A DNA stretch of 14,010 nucleotides from Candidatus Micrarchaeota archaeon CG_4_10_14_0_2_um_filter_60_11 (GCA_002792915.1 PFPF01000030.1:1-14010), one strand, 5' to 3'; positions 1 through 6,479 are shown, counted from the stretch's first letter. Numbers and translations: made by a program. The notes: generated from the letters alone by a model not told the origin.

Positions 1-134
1 AGGCGTTCGGCTCAGGCTATGCAACGGGCTCGTTCCAGTTGATTGGCGAGGCACCCAAGGCAACGCCTGACTTGGGCGTGCTGGGCGTTGCTTTCGCCTT
101 GCTTGCGGCGGGCTACGCGTTGCGCAGGAAATGA
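1..134 (+). CDS. C-terminal end of a membrane-anchored surface protein (partial)
   Basis: Only the last 43 residues are in the window, read from base 3 to the TGA at 132-134. The visible part has a polar stretch ending in APKATPDLG, then a hydrophobic helix of about 16 residues (VLGVAFALLAAGYAL) and a basic tail RRK at the very C-terminus. This layout (Pro-containing linker, one helix, short positive tail) is that of a C-terminally anchored exported protein, and resembles archaeal C-terminal sorting tails such as PGF-CTERM, although the PGF motif itself is absent. The stop overlaps the ATG of the prepilin peptidase gene as ATGA, so it probably belongs to the same operon and may be another surface or pilus component. 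The family cannot be recognised from this tail. Confidence 0.7.
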   Translation, partial: AFGSGYATGSFQLIGEAPKATPDLGVLGVAFALLAAGYALRRK

Positions 135-874
135 TTGCGGAAGCATTAGCCGCAGCCTACGCAGCGGCTGCTTCCTATTCCGACGCCCGCAGCGCCAGCA
201 TCCCTAATGAATTGACTTTGACCTTCGCCTTGGCAGCGGTTGCTTTTGCCTTTTTTTCAGGCGTTGACTTGTTTGCATTCGCGGCGTTCGGCGCGCTTTG
301 GCTGTGCTTTGCTTACCTTCTTTACTCGGCGGGAGTTTGGGGCGCGGGCGACGCGAAATTCTTCGCCTGCCTGTCGCTCTACCTCGCGCTAATCAAGGGG
401 GTTTCCGTGCAAACGGGCGCGTTGTGGTTCCTCGCATCGGCGGCGCTCGCGATTGCGTTCTATTGCGCGTTGCGCTGGAAACCGTTGCTTGCCGTTGCCC
501 GCAAAGAGTGGCGCGCTTGGCTTGAGGCTACGGCAACAAAGGCGTTGTCCTCGGCGGGCTTCGCCTCATTGCTGCTTTTCGCGGGCGTGCGGTTTGACTT
601 GCTGTGGCTCGTCGCGCTCGTAGTGGTGCTGCGCTTCCTTGACTTGCCGTTGTTGTTGTGCGTAGCGTTGGCTGCGGTTGGCGTGGCATTGAACCCGTCG
701 CAGGCGTTGGCGTGGTTTGCTTCCTCTTTCGTTTTGTTCGTTGCTTTCGAACTCTTGTTTGCCGTAAAACGGCTGGCAAAGGCATTAAAGCGCCGCCCGA
801 ATAACGCGTTGGAGGCGGGCATGGTTTTCGCCCCGTTCTTGTCGATAGGCTTCGTTCTGGCGGTGTTCGTTTGA
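131..874 (+). CDS. Type IV prepilin peptidase (A24 aspartic protease, EppA/FlaK-like)
   Basis: Polytopic membrane protease of 247 residues that would cleave the leader of type IV pilin-like proteins on the cytoplasmic side of the membrane. Both catalytic aspartates of the family are visible: D18 in SYSDAR, followed by IPN at 24-26 as in other A24 enzymes, and D74 in the GxGDxK motif (GAGDAK, 71-76). The rest is a series of hydrophobic helices, and the length fits archaeal members. The start ATG overlaps the previous stop (ATGA), and the stop overlaps the TTG start of the next gene. The genes behind it encode class III signal-peptide pilins, which makes an EppA-type specificity (the Methanococcus enzyme for Q-x-S-x-E pilins) more likely than a pre-archaellin peptidase; no archaellin genes are seen. 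The subtype is inference, the family is clear. Confidence 0.9.
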   Translation: MIAEALAAAYAAAASYSDARSASIPNELTLTFALAAVAFAFFSGVDLFAFAAFGALWLCFAYLLYSAGVWGAGDAKFFACLSLYLALIKGVSVQTGALWFLASAALAIAFYCALRWKPLLAVARKEWRAWLEATATKALSSAGFASLLLFAGVRFDLLWLVALVVVLRFLDLPLLLCVALAAVGVALNPSQALAWFASSFVLFVAFELLFAVKRLAKALKRRPNNALEAGMVFAPFLSIGFVLAVFV

Positions 875-1305
875 AGGCGCAATTGGGCATCGAGTTTTTC
901 CTGACCGCGAGCGTTGTTCTGGCGTTCATGCTCATCACTTACGGGGTTTACGTCTCGGAATCCGAGAAAAACAAGGTGCTCGAGTCCGCGGTGCTATCGA
1001 AAACGCTCCTAGACTCGCTGTCCGCGGCCGCGAATTTCGCCGCGCTGTCCGGCAACGCCTCCGCGATTCCAATCCGCGTTTACGCGCCAATGGGCGCGAA
1101 CTGTTTTTACTATGATGCTGCAACAAAGCGCGCCTATTGCTCGCTAGTCTCGCCCGCGGTGGGCAAAGTGTCGCAGTCCGACAAGGTTTACGGCCCGGTT
1201 CTGGTCGAGCAGTTGGGCGGCGCGTGCAGCATGCCGTTAGAGCAGAACAAGTGGTTTGACTTACGCGTTTTCGCGAACGCGTCCGGGGTTTTTGCTTCAT
1301 GCTGA
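871..1305 (+). CDS. Class III signal peptide pilin
   Basis: Small exported protein of 144 residues starting MKAQLGIEFFLT. The KAQ-x-[SG]-x-E pattern directly before a hydrophobic helix (about residues 8-27) is the archaeal class III signal peptide, which the prepilin peptidase cuts just before the glutamine. The remaining ectodomain carries four cysteines (near NCFYY, AYCSL, GACSM and the C-terminal ASC), probably two disulfides, and N-x-S sequons (GNAS, ANAS). The start is a TTG at 871 whose last two bases form part of the preceding stop (TTGA), with a weak GGCGGTG ribosome site at 859-865. The assignment as a pilin rests on the signal peptide and the neighbouring peptidase; the ectodomain itself is not recognised. 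Confidence 0.85.
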   Translation: MKAQLGIEFFLTASVVLAFMLITYGVYVSESEKNKVLESAVLSKTLLDSLSAAANFAALSGNASAIPIRVYAPMGANCFYYDAATKRAYCSLVSPAVGKVSQSDKVYGPVLVEQLGGACSMPLEQNKWFDLRVFANASGVFASC

Positions 1306-1652
1306 AGGCGCAGGCTGGCGTCGAGGCGGCGTTCATCATCGCGCTGCTGGTCACCTTCGTGGTCACGGTAGCCGTTCCCGCGGTCCGAGAGGCTGAACTG
1401 GATTCCGTGCTCTCGTCCTGCCGCTTGGCGGGCGTGGAGTGGGCTTCGCACAACGCTTCCCGCGACTTCCAGGGCCTGGTGTTCGACAGGCAGGACCGGG
1501 TGGTCACGATGGCACCGCAAGCGTTCCAGGACGGCAGGTTTGTAACCTCGACGGAACTGGATGCCGCGCTGCTCGAAGCGGCTTCGCAAGTAGCCAACGC
1601 TCCCGTCGAAGGCAGCTGCGTCAAGGCGTTGAATTATGAGTACTGCGTCTAG
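1299..1652 (+). CDS. Class III signal peptide pilin-like protein
   Basis: Exported protein of 117 residues beginning MLKAQAGVEAAFI, that is a class III signal (KAQ-x-G-x-E) followed by a hydrophobic helix of about 18 residues. It overlaps the previous gene by 7 bases and the next by 17, so translation is probably coupled. The ectodomain is short, with three cysteines (SSCRL, GSCVK, and YCV at the C-terminus) and one sequon (HNAS). The ATG at 1299 is chosen; a CTG one codon later would give the same mature protein. The processed protein would be about 110 residues, so it could be a minor pilin. The role beyond pilin-like is unknown. Confidence 0.8.
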   Translation: MLKAQAGVEAAFIIALLVTFVVTVAVPAVREAELDSVLSSCRLAGVEWASHNASRDFQGLVFDRQDRVVTMAPQAFQDGRFVTSTELDAALLEAASQVANAPVEGSCVKALNYEYCV

Positions 1653-2016
1653 CGATTATCGCGTCGCATTGGCGGCGGGCGCGCTCGCGTTGGCGTGCAT
1701 CGTGCTCCTCGCGTTCTTCGCCGCCCAGCAAAAGCCCGTTTCGGTCAGCCAGATAACCCCCGCGGACGACGGAAAGTTGGTGGACTTCACCGGGAAAGTC
1801 ACGTCAGTCCGAGTTTCGGGAAGCAATCGGTTTTACAAGCTGTGCGGCGCGTCGTGCGTTGACTGCACGGTGTTCGCGGGAACCGCGTCAAGGCTAGCCG
1901 TGGATTTCGACTTAATCGGCAGGGACGCCGTGCTTTCCTGCACGGGCATCGCGGGGTTTTACAACGGGCAGCCGCAAGTGGTCGCCTCGTCGCTTGAAGT
2001 CCTCGGCCTGGGTTGA
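1636..2016 (+). CDS. Membrane-anchored OB-fold protein with a cysteine cluster
   Basis: Protein of 126 residues with one N-terminal hydrophobic helix (about 9-30) and a C-terminal domain with the strand pattern of a small OB-fold (KLVDFTGKVTSV, then a middle segment, then AVLSCTGIAGFY and the end strand around QVVASSLEVL). The OB domain should lie outside the membrane. Small OB-folds of this type bind nucleic acid or oligosaccharide, but the ligand here is unknown. Residues C70, C74 and C77 form a CxxxCxxC cluster and a fourth cysteine is at 102, which could be disulfides or a metal site. There is no class III motif, so it is not a pilin. It sits between pilins and the permease in the operon, overlapping the previous gene by 17 bases. 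The fold is a moderately sure call from pattern, the function is open. Confidence 0.7.
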   Translation: MSTASSDYRVALAAGALALACIVLLAFFAAQQKPVSVSQITPADDGKLVDFTGKVTSVRVSGSNRFYKLCGASCVDCTVFAGTASRLAVDFDLIGRDAVLSCTGIAGFYNGQPQVVASSLEVLGLG

Positions 2017-2022
2017 TTCCGC

Positions 2023-3144
2023 TTGCTCGAATTTTTGGAAGGCTTCCTCTTGGGGCTCGCGGGACTCGTGCCCTATTTGCACACCAACCTGATTTTGCAA
2101 TTCCTGGGTTCGGCCCCGCTCGCGTTCGTTTCCGCGCTGGCTGCGTCGCACGCGGTCTTCGAAGTGTTTCCCGCGGTCTTGTTTGCGGTCCCCTCGCAGG
2201 CGCACTCGATTGCCGCGCTGCCCGCCCACCAGCTCGCGCAGCAGGGGAAAGCTTTCATGGCGTTCCGCATTTCCCTGTATTCCATGTTTTACGGGCTCGT
2301 AGCCGCGCTTGCATTCTTCCCGTTCTACTATCTCGCCGCACCCGCTGCCTACGCCGCCTTCAAGCCGTTCGCGGGCTGGGTTTTGCTCGCGCTCGTAGTC
2401 GCGTTTCTGGCGACCGAACGCAACAAGGTCGCGGGCCTGCTGGTTTTCGCGTTGTCGTCCGGCCTCGGCTGGTTCACGTTCAACTCGCCCCTAATCGCGG
2501 AACCGCTGTTCCCGCTGCTCACGGGCTTGTTCGCCGTTCCCGCCTTGCTTTACTCGGTGGGCGCGCAATGGCCGAAGCCCGACGAATCCGAGACAGTCGA
2601 ACCGGACAGGCGCTTAGTCATAGCCGGCGCGTTCCTCGGGTGCTTTTCCCCGTTCCTTCCAGCGGTGAACCCCGCGCTCATTGCCGCCGCGGCGTTCCTG
2701 TTCCTCGAGTCCTCACCCATAGGCTTCATCGCGTTCTCTTCCGCGCTCGCGGCGTCCAAGATTTTTTACGACGCGGTTTCCTCGCAGTTAATCGGCGTGG
2801 CGCGTTCGGGCGCGGCGGTGGCGCTTGCCGCCGAACCGGTCAAGAGCCCGTTCATAGTCGCGTCGGCAACGGCGGCGGGACTTGCCGCGGCGGTAGCGCT
2901 GGCGCTGCTGTTCTACAAGCCCGCGGCGCGCGCCCTGTCCCGCCTCCGACTGCGCTATTTCAACTGGTTCTTCCTGGCTTTCCTAGCGTTCGCCAACTTC
3001 CTGCTGGGCGGCTGGGAGGCGCTGTTCGTTTTGGGCGCGGCGTCGTGCGTGGGAGTCGCCTGCGTCGCGAGCGGGGCGCGCAGGAGCGCGTGCATGGGCT
3101 CGCTGATCGCGCCGTCGTTGGCTTACTTCTTCTTGTTGGCTTAA
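2023..3144 (+). CDS. TctA-like permease (DUF112, archaeal stand-alone type)
   Basis: Integral membrane protein of 373 residues with about ten hydrophobic segments. The N-terminal LLGLAGLVPYLHTN (P17, H20, N22) matches in position the GLxPGxHPN signature of the tripartite tricarboxylate transporter membrane subunit (TctA), and a second family region follows at about 47-90, including ALPAHQLAQQGK and the next helix. Archaeal members are shorter than the roughly 500-residue bacterial TctA and usually lack TctB and the binding protein TctC; none is seen here either. The motif is altered (PY for PG, HTN for HPN). The substrate is unknown. The TTG at 2023 is used, six bases after the previous stop; a second TTG at 2035 is possible. 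Its place inside the pilus operon is noteworthy. Confidence 0.75.
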   Translation: MLEFLEGFLLGLAGLVPYLHTNLILQFLGSAPLAFVSALAASHAVFEVFPAVLFAVPSQAHSIAALPAHQLAQQGKAFMAFRISLYSMFYGLVAALAFFPFYYLAAPAAYAAFKPFAGWVLLALVVAFLATERNKVAGLLVFALSSGLGWFTFNSPLIAEPLFPLLTGLFAVPALLYSVGAQWPKPDESETVEPDRRLVIAGAFLGCFSPFLPAVNPALIAAAAFLFLESSPIGFIAFSSALAASKIFYDAVSSQLIGVARSGAAVALAAEPVKSPFIVASATAAGLAAAVALALLFYKPAARALSRLRLRYFNWFFLAFLAFANFLLGGWEALFVLGAASCVGVACVASGARRSACMGSLIAPSLAYFFLLA

Positions 3145-3149
3145 AAACC
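3141..3149 (+). promoter_or_regulatory. TATA box for the third pilin gene
   Basis: TTAAAAACC in a GC-rich setting, with its centre about 27 bases before the ATG at 3172 and overlapping the stop codon of the permease gene. The spacing fits a leaderless or near-leaderless archaeal transcript, so the second half of the pilus operon may have its own promoter. Confidence 0.5.
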
Positions 3150-3171
3150 GCGGCGCGTTAATTTGCACCGT

Positions 3172-3588
3172 ATGCGCGCGCAGGTTTCCATCGAATTCTT
3201 CCTAACCCTAATCTTCTTCATCTTGGTGCTTTACTGGCTGTCCAACGAGGCGGGTTACGCGAGCCGGACCGCTGCGCAAATGGCGTTGAACGGGCAGGCC
3301 CGTACGGCTGCGGAGAATTTGGCGTTTCTTTCCAACGCGGCGTGCAGCCGCGGGCAGTCTTTGACGGTTGCGCTTCCAGCATTTACGGACGGGCGCACCA
3401 GCATCGGGTGCGAAGCCGATTTTTCCGCCAACGCGATAACGGTTTACTCCCTGTCAAGCCCGCAGGCTTATTCCACGGCAGCCTCGCTTTGCTTTTTTGA
3501 ATCGGCAAAGCTGTCGTGCGGCGAAACGGTTTGCGTGAACGCGTCCGACCCGTCGAAAGTCAAGGTTTCAATTGGTGGCTGCGCATGA
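3172..3588 (+). CDS. Class III signal peptide pilin (canonical QVSIE)
   Basis: Exported protein of 138 residues with the best class III signal in the window: MRAQVSIEFFLTL, an exact Q-x-S-x-E, followed by a strongly hydrophobic helix to about residue 22. Cleavage before Q4 is expected. The ectodomain has six cysteines, four of them in the last third (SLCFF, LSCGE, TVCVN, GGCA), and a sequon (VNAS). The ATG at 3172 is chosen over a TTG three codons earlier because it gives the usual short basic leader and lies about 27 bases after a TATA-like box. The stop overlaps the next start as ATGA. It is probably a main structural pilin. Confidence 0.85.
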   Translation: MRAQVSIEFFLTLIFFILVLYWLSNEAGYASRTAAQMALNGQARTAAENLAFLSNAACSRGQSLTVALPAFTDGRTSIGCEADFSANAITVYSLSSPQAYSTAASLCFFESAKLSCGETVCVNASDPSKVKVSIGGCA

Positions 3589-3896
3589 AAGGCCAACTTT
3601 ACAGCCTGGATTTGCTGGTCGGCATCGCGCTGTCAATCACGGTCTTTGCAGTCGCTTTGCATTCCATCGAGCTCGTCCAACGCGGGCATCCCGCGTTCTC
3701 GACGGACTCGCAGGCGTTGGCGGAAGCAATCGCGTCAAACGCCGCGTTGAACGCTTCGGCAGCCAACTGCACGACTTATTCCAACGGTTCGAATTACTGC
3801 AACGGCTTTTCCTGCGCCAATTCACAAGTGTTCGTAACGCGCCGCATAGTCGCCTGCCCGGCCGGGCCGTGCGTCTTGGAGGTGCGCTCCTGTTGA
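3585..3896 (+). CDS. Pilin-like exported protein with diverged class III signal
   Basis: Protein of 103 residues starting MKGQLYSLDLLVG. The KGQ resembles a class III leader, but the acidic residue is Asp rather than Glu and sits one position late; SLDLL followed by a hydrophobic helix to about 26 is a common archaeal pilin-like pattern. The ectodomain is extremely cysteine-rich for its size (C62, C72, C77, C91, C96, C103) and carries three sequons (N56, N61, N67) in a 12-residue stretch. The start ATG overlaps the previous stop and has a GGTGG ribosome site at 3574-3578. It is probably a minor pilin or tip component; no named family is recognised. Confidence 0.75.
   Translation: MKGQLYSLDLLVGIALSITVFAVALHSIELVQRGHPAFSTDSQALAEAIASNAALNASAANCTTYSNGSNYCNGFSCANSQVFVTRRIVACPAGPCVLEVRSC
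3878..3884 (+). promoter_or_regulatory. Strong ribosome binding site that decides a TTG start
   Basis: GGAGGTG lies eight bases before the TTG at 3893. It is the strongest Shine-Dalgarno match in the operon and supports the short 110-residue reading over any upstream start in the same frame. Confidence 0.7.
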
Positions 3897-4225
3897 AGGG
3901 CTTCCTGTTTACTTTCGACGCGGTCCTCGCGGCGGCAATACTCGTGCTTGCGCCGCTTGCGCTCGCGCTGCTCGCGACGCCTTCCGCGGACTTGGGTTAC
4001 GCGTCGGCAATGCAGCAGTACGGGTACGACTGGCTCAAGCAGGGCGCGCCTGCGTTAAGCAACGCCGGCTATTCGGTTTCCAAGACGCCGGCGGCCAAGG
4101 GTTACGCAATTCGCGCGGTGCGCTTCCAGCATCCCGGTTATTGTCATGCAACCGATTCAACCGCGCAGTGCTTGTACGGCTTTGACGCGAACGTGTCGAG
4201 TTATACGGAGGCGTTCGTTTCTTGA
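3893..4225 (+). CDS. Pilin-like exported protein without class III motif
   Basis: Protein of 110 residues beginning MKGFLFTFDAVLAAAILVL. It keeps the short basic leader, an acidic residue (D9) and the hydrophobic helix (10-28) of the neighbouring pilins but lacks the glutamine of the class III signal. The ectodomain has two cysteines (GYCHA and AQCLY) and one sequon (ANVS). The start is a TTG overlapping the previous stop as TTGA, backed by a clear GGAGGTG site. From position and layout it is likely a minor pilin; homology to a named family is not seen. Whether the prepilin peptidase still cuts it is uncertain. Confidence 0.75.
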   Translation: MKGFLFTFDAVLAAAILVLAPLALALLATPSADLGYASAMQQYGYDWLKQGAPALSNAGYSVSKTPAAKGYAIRAVRFQHPGYCHATDSTAQCLYGFDANVSSYTEAFVS

Positions 4226-4776
4226 GGGGCTTTGCAAGCGCGGTTGCAATCGCGTTAGCCGTTGCCGTCTTCGCGTTCGCATTCGCTTCCCAGTCCGCGG
4301 ACTCCGGCCGGCTTTCGGCGCAAGTGCTGGCGCTGGAATCACAAGTGCTGCACGAGCGCTCGCTTGACGCGATGGAAATGGGCGACTGGGCGTTTCGGGA
4401 CGCGCTGATTGATTCAGGTTATGCGTTCAAGGGCTGCGGCCTGCACACGAGCGACTTTTGCGCGAACCTTTCCGCGAATTTCGGCAACTACTCGATTGCC
4501 GCGGGGAACGCGCTGGGCGAGCGGCTTTACTCCGTTAATTTCACGCCCGCGCTGTCCTGCAGGGAGGCTGCGGCAGGCGCGGACGGGTTCCAAGTATCTT
4601 ACCGCACGAATTACACCCTCGCGATGCTTGCCAACTCCAGCAGCGTGCGCGAAAGCCGCCTGCTGGCAAACGCGTCGACCGTGGACTTAAACCACACTAC
4701 TGAGGACGTGTTCCAGCTGCGCCTGCGGGACGATTCGGGCAACGAGCTGTACTACCTGTCGTTCGCCTGCCCGTAG
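4222..4776 (+). CDS. Pilin-like, sequon-rich exported protein (last gene of the operon)
   Basis: Protein of 184 residues with a short basic start (MRGF) and a hydrophobic segment to about 23, then a long ectodomain. No class III motif is present. Seven N-x-S/T sequons (N82, N89, N106, N130, N138, N150, N157) and four cysteines (C72, C80, C113, C183) are visible, so it is probably heavily N-glycosylated and disulfide-bonded outside the cell. A heptad-like helical stretch follows the membrane segment (about 30-60), as in the extended N-terminal helix of pilins. The start is a TTG overlapping the previous stop, with GGAGG at 4207-4211. It closes the operon; the next gene has its own promoter. 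Function beyond surface or pilus component is unknown. Confidence 0.75.
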   Translation: MRGFASAVAIALAVAVFAFAFASQSADSGRLSAQVLALESQVLHERSLDAMEMGDWAFRDALIDSGYAFKGCGLHTSDFCANLSANFGNYSIAAGNALGERLYSVNFTPALSCREAAAGADGFQVSYRTNYTLAMLANSSSVRESRLLANASTVDLNHTTEDVFQLRLRDDSGNELYYLSFACP

Positions 4777-4779
4777 CAC

Positions 4780-4788
4780 TTAATAACC
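4780..4788 (+). promoter_or_regulatory. TATA box for the exported protein gene
   Basis: TTAATAACC directly after the pilus operon. A start site about 25 bases downstream would fall at 4809-4812, within or next to the ribosome site AGGTGGG (4808-4814), giving a leader of roughly ten bases before the ATG at 4820. Confidence 0.5.
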
Positions 4789-4819
4789 GCTTCCCGCCTA
4801 TTGCTTTAGGTGGGTTGAA

Positions 4820-5410
4820 ATGACGCGCAGGCGGGAGCTGCTGCTCATTGGCATCTTATTGGCGTTCCTGTTGTTATTCGCCCTAGCCCCGCGCGGCTCT
4901 TCCGAAATCACGCGCGAGAACGCAGTCGCGCTGGTTTCCTCGGACTTGCAGCCCCTGATTGATGGGGGGGCACTAGTGTCCTTCCAGTCCGTCAGCAAAT
5001 CCAGTTCGACGGTTTGGACGGCGGAAGTGCGCATAGTCGAGGACCCGTACTCGCGGTGCCCCCGCGTTTTCAAGCGTTACTACACGTTCTCCCCGTTCGG
5101 CTACCGGCCGGAAACGATTATTGACAACTGCCAAGTCCGGCCGCCCATCGTTTACCCCGAAGAGGCGCTCATAGCCGCGGGAAAGGACCCGCTCGTAGCG
5201 GCAATGCCCCAGGCAAAAGGCTGCGCCGTGCTCTTGAAGGACTACCGTGCCTCGGACGCGCTCGCCTACTGCCCGTGGTTCGCGGAGGAACAGTTCACAA
5301 GTTTCGTCGCCAGCCTGCCGGACTCCGCGTGGGTCACGCAATGGGTTTCGGGGAATGCGGTCACATTCGTAGCCCTTGACTCGAACGGCGCGGTTTTGAA
5401 GAAGTCATAA
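4820..5410 (+). CDS. Hypothetical exported protein with N-terminal membrane anchor
   Basis: Protein of 196 residues: basic MTRRRE, one hydrophobic helix (about 7-23), then a soluble domain of about 170 residues expected outside the membrane. The domain begins with ITRENAVALV, a helix start seen in small exported PepSY-like or protease-inhibitor-like domains, but the resemblance is too weak to name a family. Four cysteines (SRCPR, DNCQV, KGCAV, YCPWF) could form two disulfides, as in the pilins upstream. The ATG has an AGGTGGG site five bases away and its own TATA-like box. It is not translationally coupled to the pilus operon (43-base gap) but may share its cell-surface role. A run of seven G lies at 4964-4970 within the gene. 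Confidence 0.7.
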   Translation: MTRRRELLLIGILLAFLLLFALAPRGSSEITRENAVALVSSDLQPLIDGGALVSFQSVSKSSSTVWTAEVRIVEDPYSRCPRVFKRYYTFSPFGYRPETIIDNCQVRPPIVYPEEALIAAGKDPLVAAMPQAKGCAVLLKDYRASDALAYCPWFAEEQFTSFVASLPDSAWVTQWVSGNAVTFVALDSNGAVLKKS

Positions 5411-5414
5411 AAGC
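5406..5414 (+). promoter_or_regulatory. TATA box for pelota gene
   Basis: CATAAAAGC overlaps the stop codon of the preceding gene and is centred about 26 bases before the ATG at 5436, implying a leaderless transcript. No ribosome site is seen before this ATG, which agrees. Confidence 0.5.
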
Positions 5415-5435
5415 CGCCGTTGGCCTAATGTTTTC

Positions 5436-6479
5436 ATGAAAGCCGTGCACCGCGACAAGGAATCGGTTTCGCTGGTTCCCGAATCGCTGGAAGACTTGTG
5501 GGCGCTCACCAAGATAGTCGCGGAAGGCGACGAAGCCAGCGCGAGCTCCCTCCGCAGGGTGAAGAATCTAGACTTGGCGCGCAGCGACTCGGGCGAAAAG
5601 AAGCGCGTGCGCGTGCGCATACGCGTGGAGCGGGTAGAGCTGGCCGAAAACGCCAACAAGCTGCGCGTTACCGGCGTCATTTTGTCGGGCGAGCCCGAAG
5701 AATTCGTGCAGGCGGGCGAGTACCACACGATTGACGTGGAGCCCGGCGAAAAGCTCACGCTTTACAAGCAGCTGAACGCGTTCGAGAAGGCCGAGCTGGA
5801 CGAAGCGGTAAAGCGCCGCAAGCGCGTGCGCGCGTGCCTTACCGTGCTGGACGAGCACCATGCGTTGGTGGCGCAATTATCCGACCGCCTCAAGTTCGTT
5901 TGCGAGATTTCCTCTTACGCGAGCAAGCGCGACCCCAAGGGCTTCGCAGCCGCGAAAACCGAGTTTTACGGGCAACTGACGCAGGCGCTCAAGCAGCAGG
6001 AAGTGGAAACCTTCGTCATCGCCGGGCCGGGCTTCGCCAAGGACGACTTCATCGAATGGCTAAAGCAGCGCGAGCCGTCGCTTGCGGCGAAAGTGGTGAC
6101 CGCGCACGCGAGCACCGCGGAAAAGAGCGGTTTGAACGAGCTGTTGAAGGGCGGCAGCCTCGAGCGCGTCGTGGCGGGCAAGCGCCTGCAGGAGGACTAC
6201 GCCGCCGTGGAAGAGTTCATGAAGCGCGTTTCGAAAGGCGGGCTTGTTTGCTATGGGTTCGAAGAGGTCAAGCGCGCGGTGGAGGCGCGTGCGGCGGACG
6301 GTGTCCTGATTTCGGACGCATTGCTGCGCCGCGGCAATCCCTTTGCCCGCGAGGCTAACGCATTGCTCGACGCGGTGAAGCGCCAGGGCGGGTCGTTCCG
6401 CATACTCGACTCGCAAAGCGAGGCGGGGCTGGAGTTCGAGTCCTTCAAAATCGCGGCGCTGTTGCGCTACAGGCTGTAG
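5436..6479 (+). CDS. pelA: mRNA surveillance protein pelota (Dom34)
   Basis: Cytoplasmic ribosome-rescue factor of 347 residues that, in archaea, works with aEF1A or a related GTPase and ABCE1 to split ribosomes stalled on mRNA. The N-terminal Sm-like domain is recognisable (VSLVPESLEDLWAL at 11-24, KRVRVRIRVERVEL at 56-69, GEYHTIDVEPG at 94-104). The central eRF1-like domain follows (RACLTVLDEHHALVAQL, then FVIAGPGFAKDDF at about 192-204), and the C-terminal domain includes GLVCYGFEEVKRAVE and GVLISDALLRR. Like the family, it lacks the GGQ peptide-release motif of eRF1. Length is normal. The gene overlaps the end of a small opposite-strand ORF by 13 bases. Confidence 0.95.
   Translation: MKAVHRDKESVSLVPESLEDLWALTKIVAEGDEASASSLRRVKNLDLARSDSGEKKRVRVRIRVERVELAENANKLRVTGVILSGEPEEFVQAGEYHTIDVEPGEKLTLYKQLNAFEKAELDEAVKRRKRVRACLTVLDEHHALVAQLSDRLKFVCEISSYASKRDPKGFAAAKTEFYGQLTQALKQQEVETFVIAGPGFAKDDFIEWLKQREPSLAAKVVTAHASTAEKSGLNELLKGGSLERVVAGKRLQEDYAAVEEFMKRVSKGGLVCYGFEEVKRAVEARAADGVLISDALLRRGNPFAREANALLDAVKRQGGSFRILDSQSEAGLEFESFKIAALLRYRL

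Noticed and set aside
2013..3161. 382-codon open frame on the + strand
   Set aside because: It is a frame shadow of the TctA-like gene at 2023: arginine-rich product without domain pattern, while the other frame gives clear membrane helices and the family signature.
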